A DNA stretch of 64,000 nt, taken from NCBI GenBank assembly GCA_963402885.1, contig OY727094.1:12216501-12280500 (forward strand), written 5' to 3'. The DNA comes from Antedon bifida (lineage: Eukaryota; Echinodermata; Crinoidea; Comatulida; Antedonidae). The translations under genes were made by a program, and so were the position numbers. Of the stretch, positions 10,175-21,000 are shown in pieces. The notes beneath the pieces were generated by a model. It did not search any database. It was not told where the DNA came from and saw only the letters and a list, made by a program, of their open reading frames with translations. How positions within the stretch are numbered: the first letter of the stretch is position 1; each line of letters starts with the position of its first letter.

Positions 10175-10939
10175 TAGTCTAGGTTCCAGAAATTAATATT
10201 AGTAAAAAGATAAATATTTTGGCACATATCCATACTGCCTACTTGTAGTTTTTGACAAAAACATCGAAACATAAAGACATTAACTACAAGTCTAGAATTC
10301 CATTAATTTATGTTTTTAATTATCAATAGTGGTGAGACTTAATAATGTTAATAAGAAATATACGAATAAACTGGTCTACGGAATTGTGTTTACTACTGGT
10401 TTTATTTGGTACTTTTATGCAAATCTATACAGCAAACGATGAAACATTAGCTATTAATATAACTAATATAATAATAAATAATATCTACCCTTTGCAATGA
10501 TATTATCAAGAGTTTCTCATAATATTCCAACGCCATCATCATGCTAAATTACTCATGAGCCATAAACTAAATTTCATATATCTTGCAATTATTTTAGCAT
10601 TCGTAAGACACGGTTAAGAGAAGTATTTAATATCAGAGAAAATACAATGAAAATTGATTATATTAAAATCAATAAATGCAAATGAAAGAGTTAACATTGT
10701 TGATTGTGCATGTTAATGCTAAATGTTACAAATGTCTCCATTACGTCCGTTTTTTGATAGCTTCATATTTGCTCTTTAGACAGAACCTTTCAGAAATGTG
10801 TATGTCGTTCAGAATGTCCGATGGAGTGAATGTAGCATATTCTTGTATGACTCATGAGCTCTGGTGTCGAGTGGGGATGTAATTTGTTCATGGTAGATTT
10901 ATATTCCTTTTGCATAGCCATCTGTGTGGCTGCTATGAC

Positions 10940-11510
10940 CTAAGACGTTGGTAGACACAAGAGTCCCTGTGGAACATAAATGTTCTCTATGACATTGAAC
11001 AGAGTGTTTGGTAGGAAACTGTGTTTTCTATTTATTTCAGGTTCAATACCACCCAGTACGTTATGATACATAATGGTTAAGACGTCGCTGTTTGCGTTTT
11101 CTATAAATTCGCCAAAATCAACCTTAAGGCCTACGCTCTTGATGCACTGCCAAGTGGTCCTTTTCAGTTTCAATGTCGGTTTTCTCAACAAATCTGCTGG
11201 ATGTGCTATCGTTGGATGAAACTCCATACTTTTCAAAATCCGTAAATCTGCTCTGGGAACAACGTTCCATTGTGGTTATCATACAATAAATATTCATAAA
11301 ACGATGAGTGCCTGGCTCTATGCAAATCATAGCCTCTGGTCAACACAACTCTTTTGCAAATCTTTTTAAAGTATTCTATGCTTTTCTGCTTTTCCTTTTC
11401 GGATCTTCGCAACATTATTCTTGTTTGGGAGCAATGTTCTAATACTGTTTTACTACCGTTTCCATATCGCTTCCCCAGGCATAACGAGAAAGAGCATCGA
11501 TGTGTTCATA
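10940..11510 (-). pseudogene. Broken minus-strand protein gene of unknown family, copy B
   Basis: This is the equivalent of 2027-2523 without the SINE. The longest open piece (10940-11236) has 98 codons, ends with a natural stop, and keeps four residues (LKVD...) lost in copy A by a 12-base deletion. Further 5' pieces lie in other frames up to about 11510. It is not recognised. Confidence 0.4.
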
Positions 11511-11945
11511 GTTTAGCTATGTTAATTTAATGTTTGTTTCATTATCAAGAACAGTATTGCACGCACCATTGTCAATAATATTATTATGACCGATTTCCAA
11601 TACCTCTGCATGCAATCAAGGTGCTTTATGAATTTCAATTTAACATCGTCACCATCTTTGTAAGAGATCAAAAAAAGAAAACAAATAATTTAAAAAATTA
11701 AAATACGATTTATAGTTTGTTATTACAGAAATATTAAAACATTGTAAACATACGATAAGAGAAGAGATGCACACATCTGCATACGACAAGATTTCTACCG
11801 ACATACTACATTACATCGTTGAAAGCACTCATCCGATACGGGAATTGTTTCTGGATAACCAAACAGAGCGGGAACGCACCTTTCTAACCCTAACCCTAAC
11901 CAAACAGGCTGCATCCATCATTGTCAGGTACAAGAGGCCATGTTA

Positions 11946-12475
11946 CAACCGCTAATCTCCCCAATTACAATGACCTCTCGAAAGTGACCGCAGCTATTGA
12001 ACGACCATGGTCGATTATGAGAAGCGGTCCTTTAATAGAGGTGGTGGTCCTTTAAAAGAAGTCGTCACTGACGAAAGGTGTGGTCGTTAAGAGAGGTGCT
12101 CGATTATGTGAAGCGGTCCCTTAACAGAGATGGTTGCTTACGATGTGTGGTCGTTTTGCTTACGAGAGGTGGAAAGACTGATAGCTAAGTAAAGATCGAT
12201 GAATGTGCACATGATTTAGACATTTTTGTAAAATACATAACATTTTCTACATTAGCTGGCGATTGTAACTACATAAGCTGGGAGGCAATTTTCGTTACTA
12301 CATAAGCTGTTGACCGTTTCTACATTAGCTGGTGTTGATGTATATTTACTACATAAGCTGTTGGTGTTTCTACATTAGCTGGAGGTTTTACTACATTAGC
12401 GGTGGATTGTTCTACATTAACGGTTGTTTCGACATTAGCTGGCGTTTTCGACATTAGCGGTTGTAACAGGCCACT
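11946..12475. mobile_element. Foldback element, single arm (copy B)
   Basis: Copy B keeps only the right arm of the palindrome seen at 2950-3960. The left arm and part of the inner purine-rich zone are missing, with the junction at gctaatctccccaattac. Loss of one arm of a perfect palindrome is a typical hairpin-deletion outcome. Confidence 0.8.
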
Positions 12476-13103
12476 GATCATTGATATCAGATTTACACGT
12501 TTCTAAAGAATATTTTATATTCTATTCTATAAGTTCGTATATGGCGCCCTACAATGAACAGAGCGCCTAACAATAACGCGTTCCAGATCCGCGGATACGT
12601 GACAGAAAAAGTATTGTTACCAGCTTTCCGATTAGATCATGGAACGAAAAGTCGGGTGGGATCATTAGAGGAGATAAATCGACACCTGTAATTAAATGAA
12701 AACGGATCACGGTTAAAAAAAAGGTATAAAGGAAACAGAGTAAATATATTTATAAACAAAAACAATAATTTTGTACACAATTTTTTATATTCTATTCTAT
12801 AAGTTCGTATATGGCGCCCTACAATGAACAGAGCGCCTAACAATACTAGTAGGCCTGTTATTAATTAAAGAAAAGTTTTTGATGTTTAAATTGAGTTGCC
12901 GAAATCGCTCCTCTTAAATCGACAGGAAGCGCGTTCCAGATCCGCGGATACGTGACAGAAAAAGTATTGTTACCAGCTTTCCGATTAGATCGTGGAACGA
13001 AAAGTCGGGTGGGATCATTAGAGGAGATAAATCGACACCTGTAATTAAATGAAAACGGATCACGGTTTAAAAAAAAGGTATAAAGGAAACAGAGTAAATA
13101 TAT

Positions 13104-13511
13104 TTATAAACAAAAACAATAATTTTGTACACAATTCTTTTTTTTATATGAAGACAATGGAGATATTTCAATATAAACCATCCGAAAGCTGATCCCGTCC
13201 ACACGCAAAGTAGCCTTGTTTCTGCAATTGCTGTAATCGATTGAGATCAACTTCGCGGGCACGGGCACGGGCACCAAGCAAGGCGGGACAGGAAGGTCGA
13301 ATTCTATATACAACTGTATATCATCGGCATATTCATGAAAAAGGACGTTATGATTACGAATGATATCACCGATAGAAGATGTATATAAGATAAAACCCAA
13401 CGGTCCAACAATTGAACCTTGTGGTAGAAAAATTGTTATTAAGTACTTTGGTACTACGATCTGTAAGGCATGTACTTTAGGCCTAGTACCACCACGATGT
13501 AACCGAACCAC
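13104..13511 (-). pseudogene. CR1/L2-like reverse transcriptase fragment (copy B)
   Basis: This is a duplicate of 4600-5007 with a handful of substitutions (for example [12 protein letters not shown]). The same truncation points show that the fragment was already dead when the block duplicated. Confidence 0.85.
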
Positions 13512-14049
13512 TTATTATACCAAAACGTTGATCTAACCTTTGCAAAAATAAATCATACCGGCCCATCGATCGCATTCATCACAACACGTCACAATATGAG
13601 TACCGTCTTCAATGATTCAATGCACGCGTGTTTTTCGTTTTCTCTGATGCATTTATTTATTTATTTATTTATTACATTTATTTATTTATGCATGCGTCGT
13701 GATATGATAGAAAACTGCCATACACCGTCAACGTACACGGATCCAATTAACAAGTCCGGCTGTTCATCGATGCACATTCCGCAACGGTACAGTAGTAAAA
13801 TGAAGAGTTCTTTCAACAGTTTTGTTTCCATGTGTCACAATCGGTTCTAATAACCAAGAAAACCAAGGCCAATATCTTGTCGCATCATAAGCTACACGGG
13901 ACATGCAGACGTGATAAAAATGTTTTTAAAAATCCACGTTGTATAGACGCTTCTATGATATATGGCGAAGGACGGGACTGGTGTTTTAAAATTGTACGAA
14001 CCTGTTCAATTTGGTTGGAGCAATACCGCCAAATGATGCGTGGTGGTAC

Positions 14050-14394
14050 TCAGTCTAGTACGTCGTAAAGAAAAGGATTTACGCGTGAATTGTTTACATC
14101 TGTAAACATACTGACTGTTGAACAGAAAAAGGTGTTTACCGTTTTGTATAATCGAGGTTGGTTTGTCCAATGGTTTATTGTCTGTTCTGGCAAAATATCA
14201 ACAAAAAGAGTCGGAAGTATTCTGTTCGAAATGTCAACGTCGGCGACCATCAGTTGATTCGAGATTATTGAGATTTTAGTAAGAACCATTTTCGGCTCAG
14301 CTCTGGTGTAACTAATTAAAACTTTAACGACGTCATCAGTCAATACGATTGGCCGGCTGTCGAGACTAAACACTGGTATTTGTAGATCCAACAT
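14050..14394 (-). CDS. Orphan ORF, 114 codons
   Basis: The minus-strand ORF starts at an ATG following a leader of about 200 bases that recurs inverted at 30915-31130. Its first part (QIPVFSLDSRPIVLTDD, ISYTRAEPKMVLTK) aligns with the start of an ORF at 31134-31290 (KTVFSLGSQTTVSND, INYTYPLNRMIFV). The two paralogues differ a lot in DNA but keep hydrophobic pattern and frame, which suggests coding at some time. The last ten codons lie inside the large duplication block, so the natural 3' end may be lost. Family unknown. Confidence 0.45.
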   Translation of the reverse strand: MLDLQIPVFSLDSRPIVLTDDVVKVLISYTRAEPKMVLTKISIISNQLMVADVDISNRILPTLFVDILPEQTINHWTNQPRLYKTVNTFFCSTVSMFTDVNNSRVNPFLYDVLD

Positions 14395-14605
14395 AGGTTG
14401 CGTAGTTTATACAGTGACGAAACATGGTCGTTGAGACATCAAATTACTGTTATTTTTTTGCCTTTTTTTAGTGTTTATCCTTAAAATTTAGGAAAGTGAC
14501 AAAGCCTATCGTGTGCGCGGCCCATCAAGAAACATCAGTGTGCCAAATGTAAGCACGTACCATTCAGCGGTTTCGGAGGAGATACGTAAAATTACGCGAC
14601 AAAAT
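14395..14605 (-). repeat. Leader shared with 30915-31130 (inverted copy)
   Basis: About 200 bases upstream of the orphan ORF match 30915-31130 in reverse orientation, including ttggcacactgatgttt and ttttaaggataaacac. In the 30.9 kb copy this leader is itself open (see that entry); here a stop follows GPRTR. Confidence 0.7.
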
Positions 14606-14626
14606 TAGTAGCATTAATTTATAGAT

Positions 14627-14653
14627 ACTTGGCAAAATGTCATTTTGCCAAGT
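14627..14653. repeat. 27-nt perfect palindrome
   Basis: Arms of 13 bases (acttggcaaaatg and its complement) flank a single T. A half copy (ttggcaaaat) follows at about 14670. Confidence 0.8.
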
Positions 14654-14739
14654 AACAAACAAATGAAGTATTTGGCAAAATATTGTCAAAGAGGGAGCAT
14701 GTTGAAAGGTAATTTTTGTTTTCTTTAGGTATTAGCTTT

Positions 14740-14940
14740 ACCTACATGGTTCGAATCCTGCTGGGATTTATAATTTGTTTAAATAATACAAACAAACTCC
14801 GGTATTGCAACAATTACCTTTTATTTCTGAAATAGGCTAAAGATTGACCAGAAAAATGGTCGAGGAATGTCTGGAAGCTGTGTCGATTAACGGCGCCCCT
14901 GCCTTAACCCATGGAGTAAGCTTAACTACTGGGCCAGTCA
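14740..14940 (-). mobile_element. Diverged tRNA-SINE remnant
   Basis: On the minus strand TGGCCCAGTAGTTAAG (14921-14936 region) is a good pol III A box, followed by GGCAGGGGC as in the SINE at 1707-2020, but the B box is decayed. A separate plus-strand B box (ggttcgaatcc) is at 14748-14758. Probably one or two old SINE pieces. Confidence 0.45.
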
Positions 14941-14967
14941 ACTAATATTTTGGTCCATGTCAACGAA

Positions 14968-15128
14968 TATGTCCATGTTAAAAGAATACAGAAGGCGTGT
15001 TATTTAATCGTATGGAAGATAAGCTTTTGTCACATGACCAATATACCAAGTTTACTTGCCACACAAAAAGTTTACTTGCCACACAAAAATATGTCCCTGT
15101 TAAAAGAATACAGAAGGCGTGTTATTAG
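14968..15128. repeat. Short direct duplication
   Basis: The segment atgtcc(a/c)tgttaaaag followed by aatacagaaggcgtgttatt occurs at 14968 and about 15091. Between them agtttacttgccacacaaaa is itself doubled. Confidence 0.8.
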
Positions 15129-15239
15129 TCGCGTGATAAGATATTATTGTGTATCATTTAAAACAAAAATAATAAATAATCGACTACCGTTCTTCGGCTA
15201 TGCATTCTTTTGTATTTCCGAGAATAAATGAGGATGACA

Positions 15240-16080
15240 GAAGGAGCAGGTTGAATTTATAATTGAAATAAATTAATAATTCGTTATTTATTTCAAATTG
15301 TTAATTTGTTATTTCGAATTCTTGAATGTAATTTTTGTTGTTGCCCCTAATGGACATTCCATAATTACAAAAACAACAACCCTTGTACCACAGACTGGTA
15401 ATACATTAAATCCCCTAGTTTGCATCAATTGCTGAGCCATAAACTGCATTTCTCATAATGCACAAAATAAATTAATATAGTGATTTTCTGATGATTTCTT
15501 TGAAACATAGCAATCCATTATTAACAAACATAGCTGATGCACTACACATGATGAATAATTCATAATGTTTGCATAACCTACCTACAGAAAAAAAAACATT
15601 TACAAAAACTATTATATTAGATTGTACCTGTACACAGCCAGCACTCACACTCTTTAGGTGAACATATAATACATATATTATATAAGTAAATTATATAATT
15701 ATACTTATATATTTTATTTGTTTATATGAGTGACTACATTGTTATCAGTATTGTAACTGTGCATTATTATTGCTGTTATCACTATTGTTATCTGTTAACA
15801 CACTTCCACCTAAAAATCCCACATCATACAAACACACAATATTAAATGTGTTCATTTTCACCATTTTCTATATACAATATCTTATTCACATTTTATTTCA
15901 TAAACGTATATAATATAATGTACAAAGCTTAACACTTACAATAATATGGAAGTAATTAAAATAAACTCACAATGATTGATTGCAAAAAAAAACATACACA
16001 AATATAAATTGGAAAAAAAGACAAAGCAACAACTAAAAAGCACCTGAAATAAACTACATTGAAACAATTATTGCTATCAC
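15240..16080. other. AT-rich non-coding stretch 3' of the Roco gene
   Basis: No coding signal. AT-rich with an alternating AT segment near 15660-15720. Confidence 0.5.
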
Positions 16081-16084
16081 ATGC

Positions 16085-16375
16085 TATCTATTGTACATTA
16101 ATGAGTCAAGTGGGTAGATAAGGAGGCTTAACAACATAGAGATATGGTTTGCAAAAAAAGGTTAAGACTTGTGACAGTTATACTTTTAGTCATGATATTA
16201 ATTTTATAATCAGACAGAAACTTTGATGAGAAAAATGTAACATACATTCATGGATGCTGCTTAGTATTTTCATTCTGGAATATTAAGAGAACTAGGGCTG
16301 TATATTAATATATGACATGTCAAAATTCATTGCCAACAAATGAGCTCATAAGCTGTATTAGGACAGGTATGTAAA
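16085..16375. repeat. Partial duplicate of the 19205-19425 region
   Basis: Shared blocks include catagagatatggtttgcaa and ataagctgtattaggacagg. The 19.2-19.4 kb version carries the C-terminal coding part of a DED-like exon; this copy has lost the frame. It indicates that the 3' end of the gene was duplicated and rearranged. Confidence 0.65.
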
Positions 16376-16503
16376 GTATTCCCCAATAGTTTCATCATTG
16401 TTTGTATTATTACAGTTCATTGTTATATCAATTGCACCAATGGTGAAATATTAATGCAAGCTACATTTCATCTTCAAACTTCAGCTGCCTGATACTCCTT
16501 TAA

Positions 16504-16900
16504 GCCCGGCGCACACTAGAGCTTTCGGCTGAGCCAACTGGCACGAGTAACACTTGGCTCACTAAAAAATTTGCCGCAAACTATGATCGCGTTCTATCGG
16601 ACGCACACTAAACGCCTTCAGTACGCGATTTTCTGATTGGATAATTACTTACTACGCTATACGGCACGCGCTGAAATATCATAATAAATCAGAACATGTC
16701 ATGCGCAGTGGAATTTTTTAGTGAGCAGGAAGCTCACGTTCGGTGCACACTTGAGGAGAATGGCAAAAAATATTAAACATGATAGATATTTTCCTCAGCG
16801 GCACGCGTGGCCGTTTCCTCACGAAATCCCCGGCGCACACTGTGAGGCAAGTGTTACTCGTGCCAGTTGGCTCAGCCGGAAGCTCTAGTGTGTGCCGGGC
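16504..16900. mobile_element. MITE with TTAA target duplication (piggyBac-like)
   Basis: A 397-bp element has terminal inverted repeats of about 58 bp, starting GCCCGGCGCACACTAGAGC at the left and ending in its near-complement at the right. It is flanked by TTAA on both sides (16500-16503 and 16901-16904). TTAA target duplications are characteristic of piggyBac-type elements. The inside has no ORF, but the word gcacact recurs several times subterminally. Confidence 0.85.
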
Positions 16901-17299
16901 TTAAGGACAGAGAAGCTGTATCGTCCATCAAGAGCATTTAAATCTGAATCACTACTGTATGAATTTTTCCAAGATTAAATATTTGTCTTGTGTTTGAAAC
17001 ATTATTACAATAACCGATAAATAATTTAATAATACAGTCAACTCTCCAAAACAGGACAGCCTTGGGCTGAGCTAATATGTCTGGTATTCTGAATAATGAT
17101 AAAAAATGGGACATAAAGGTATGTTTTGGATGAGCTGACTGTATTTAATAAAACTTAAATACAATCAAATTCAGATTTTAATTTGTTGTAATTAGTTTAT
17201 TTAACAAAAATCCAAACAACTGTTATACAATTTTAGTCACTTTTTAAATCAGGTTGTCTTTAAATTACTTATGATAGAGTGCTAATTCTGATTCTAATA

Positions 17300-17590
17300 G
17301 TTATGTTGTCACATTTAAATTTTATCTATTTCAATAATATAGCAGGGCTATCCATGTCATTGTCTTTAAGTAGTATAATGTTAATTCAGTGTTATGTTGT
17401 CACATGTTATGTATTGTTATCTTGTATTCGATCTATTCCAATAATGTAACAAGGCTATCCATGTCATTGTCCTTAAGTAGTAGAATGTTAATTCAGTGTT
17501 ATGTTGTCACATGTTATGTATTGTTATCTTGTATTCTATCTATTCCAATAATGTAGCAAGGCTATCCATGTCATTGTCCTTAAGTAGTCG
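17300..17590 (-). repeat. Triplicated 107-bp terminal coding tail and 3' UTR
   Basis: Three head-to-tail copies (anchor ggctatccatgtcattgtc at 17346, 17453 and 17560, period 107) cover the last codons of the Roco terminal exon and its 3' UTR. On the minus strand each copy still reads LKDNDMDS followed by a stop. Only the 17560 copy is joined to the ORF. The outermost copy has a 16-base deletion. Confidence 0.9.
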
Positions 17591-18072
17591 AACGAATTCT
17601 GTGCTCTTTTTAGTGAATGCATCTTTCATTACTAACTCAAATATTAGAATCCAAACATCATCCGATTCCTTAACCTTCAGGCCACGCAACTGTCTAATTT
17701 TTACTTTATCTGCATTACTTATCTTAAGACCAAATCTGATCACCTTTCGTACATCATTCCAGCGTTCAGAGATGATTAATTTCTTAAATCCAGCAAAGGT
17801 TGGTATCAAGTGCTTGATGCTTTCGTACACACCCTCCATTCCTCCTATTGCTATGATTTCAATGAGAACATCGATATTTGATTGGCTAATGATTCCAGGA
17901 CCTTCAAGTAACTTAAACAGCTCAAATGGATCATTCCTTCTTTCTATTTCTACAACAGAAATATGTTCACACTTGCAAAGTATAACTTTCAATAGGTTGA
18001 CTTTCTCTGATTCTTTGAACCACGATGACACTTTGCTGAGCAGTTCCCGATAGTTATCTTCAGATAGTTCAC
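17540..18072 (-). CDS. Terminal exon: death-effector domain plus death domain
   Basis: One 533-bp exon carries two death-fold domains in the order known from FADD. The DED reads NYRELLSKVSSWFKESEK through NDPFELFKLLEGPGIISQSN. The DD-like six-helix domain includes SERWNDVRKVIRFGLKIS and TKKSTEFVRLLKDNDMDSLA. The stop is at 17540-17542. The acceptor is preceded by a T-rich tract. Confidence 0.85.
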
Positions 18073-21000
18073 CTAAAAAAAACCAACAGTGTAATATATG
18101 TCACTGGGTCGTTTTTTTGTGGACACAATAAAAGGCCGAGATAGCAGATTTGAAAAAATTTCAGTACCAACATTTTGAATAATGAATATATTTTTAACAA
18201 ATAAAAAGTTTGAAGGTCAACAAAACAGGAAATCTTTTAAATCATTAAAACATTCTTCCCATTTAACTTATAATCTTTGTGACCATACTATTGTAATTGG
18301 CCAAACAAAATTCAAGTTTAAAATCCACATCATAAATGATGCATAGAAGACACATGGTAGACAATCATCACACCATAGACAAAATTTTTAATAAATCAGT
18401 GATTTACTAACTAGATAACCATTAAAAAAAATATCAATGTGGATAATTAAATTCTCACGTTATTATCTTAAAGGCTAGGTGCGGGCAAAACATTTCTATT
18501 GATCATACATTTCAATAATTATCGATCTATAGTTTCCCCTTTGTTTCATAATTTTTGAGATTTTATTTGTGTTACACAAGTTTGTTGAAAATAAGCACTT
18601 TCTTATCAGTGGGAGCATAGTTCAAATTACACAGTAAAATCTCTATTCCTTTGTACACAAATTTTTTAAATAGAGAGGCATTTTAAAAAGCTATGAAAAA
18701 TAAACGGTGTGGTAAAAAATGTTATCAGATCACTAAATATAGGTAATATAAGTTGAATTTTACATTTCTGGTATTTTTATTCAACTTCAGATTTTCTTAT
18801 TTTTATGCTATAGCAAAAATTATCCACCGTATATCCACCATCTTTTTTTCACCTTACCAGACATGTTATTACATTAGGTTAAACTACCTAACTACTGAAA
18901 AAAAGTCTTCCTGGTTTTTATGGCAGAATTTTGCCAAATTTTGTATTTGACCATATTAAGGGAAATTCATGTTTTTTCATCTTGATTTCTGTTACAAATA
19001 TTTGATTTATGTACAATTAACCAGATATTATGTTTAAAATTCATGCCTGTACCTGAGCTTTAAATACAATTAATTTATGAAATTAGGGTAATGGTAATTA
19101 ATCAGAAAACCTTTAGCAAAAGCTGGCTTTTGTTTGATTGCCCAGAGTTTAATTTGATGCTATACTCTGACCTATTATACAAGCAACACACAATTAATTC
19201 ATCTGATTCTATCAATTGTACATTAATGAGTCTAGTCTAGTGGGGAGATAAAGAGGCTTAAAAAACATAGAGATATGGTTTGCAAAAAATGGTTAGACAG
19301 TTATGCTTTTTGTCATGATATTCATTTTATAATTGGACAAAAAACTTTGATGGGAAAAACCATTCATCGTCAACAAATGAGTGACTTTAAAGCTCATAAG
19401 CTGTATTAGGACAGGTATGTAAAGCTTTTCTTTAATGACTGACTGAAAGCCAAATTGTTCTGTTACTTTTATTGCATCATACAGGACAGAAAGATTTGTT
19501 TGACTCAATTGAGCTAACAGGTTGATTGTACTGGTAACCCTTTTCAACTCTTCGATGTCATCTACTATTTCTATGCATAGAACTTGTAGCCTTTTAAGGA
19601 GACCACGATCATCAAACCATTTTGCAAAGTCTGCAATCAACTGTTTAAAATTATCCTCTGATAACTCTAAATGGTTGAAGACAAGTTTCCAAAATTATGA
19701 TATAAATTGAGCATAATTATCATAATTATCATAGTTGTTGAAAACCATTGTTTGAATATGTCTGTATGTATGAATATAAATTCCTAAAACACCATAACTT
19801 TCCAGAAATCAGATCAAAATTTATATTGCTGCATAGGGAATAATTAATATCCCCAAAACACAGACATGGTAGTTGAAAGTGATTAATACAGAATCTGCTT
19901 AGTTTTTATCCTTATGTATTACCAACTTTATATTACATTTAACTTCACATAATGTATCTATCCTTCAGGTTTCTTGATGTAGTTCCAAACAGTAGTTTAA
20001 TCATAGTTGTGAAGCATTTTCTCACCTTAGCTGGTACTAATTACATATTTCTACATTTAGCTATTGCCATTTCAACATTAGCTAATATTTTCTACATTAG
20101 ATCCAAGGATCCAAGGATCTCTAATGATCTAATGATAATCAACTAACCTGTCCGTAATGAGCTTGTAGCTAGAGGAGTAGCAGTCGGTGTATCTATACAA
20201 AATAAACATATTCATTAGTCATAATAACAAAAACAGTATCACAATTTATTCAATACACATTTTAAAGTTAGTTTTTATTAAATAAACTATTCTGTTAACA
20301 ACATTGTTTTATGCAATTCAAAGTAGACCTTATTCATGTATTTTGAAATCATGAGATTTTTCAGAAACCACCATCTTTGACATGTTCCTTATCAAAAATT
20401 GTTTAAATACCAACATTTTCCAAACTTTACATATCAATTACCATATAACATATTTTTAACTGTTAATGTTTCTACATTAGTTGATGTTTTCTGAATTAGC
20501 TAATTGCCATTTCTAAATTGTATGTAATGTATAATGTAATTTAGAATTAACAAATGTTATCAATCAACTGACCTGATGATAATGATGAGCTTATAGCCAG
20601 AGGAGGAGTAGTAGTAGTATCTGGTGTATCTATGCAAACAAAAGATGTCAGTACATGTATTAGTGAACAAAAAATTATTAAATTAAATATTTATACTGCA
20701 GACAGATAAATCCTTATTGTGTGAAGAAAGATTTCTGCAGCGAAAACAATAGATTTACATGACGCCTCAAGTTATTTGGTCTAAATGTTTAGCTTAGCCT
20801 AAATCTGTTATTTTTTAAAAATTGTTAAAAACTAATTCCTGAATACCAATTAATTAGTCAACTGATTTTCATTTAGGTTTTAAATAATAAGAATAAATGT
20901 TATCTATTATTCAAAGGGCCTTTGCAGATATCTCTAGACACATCTTTGTATATTGTATTGATGTGGTATGAAAAAAACAAAAAACACACACATGTTCCTA

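Larger units (their letters stand above)
9404..14081. repeat. Large tandem duplication, copy B
   Basis: This is the second copy of the block at 1-5446, offset by about 9.3-9.4 kb. It has the same gene order but is shorter, because the SINE and one foldback arm are absent. The retained 12-base segment near 11115, absent from copy A at about 2132, makes the minus-strand ORF longer here, so B may be nearer the ancestral state at that place. Differences between copies are substitutions plus clean indels, which is useful for ordering the insertions. Confidence 0.95.

Noticed and set aside
14740-14770. Intact tRNA gene
   Set aside because: Only a B box is present; no acceptor stem or anticodon arm can be folded around it.
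17496-18053. 185-codon plus-strand ORF
   Set aside because: Complement of the DED-DD exon, which fits splice phase and domain pattern on the minus strand.
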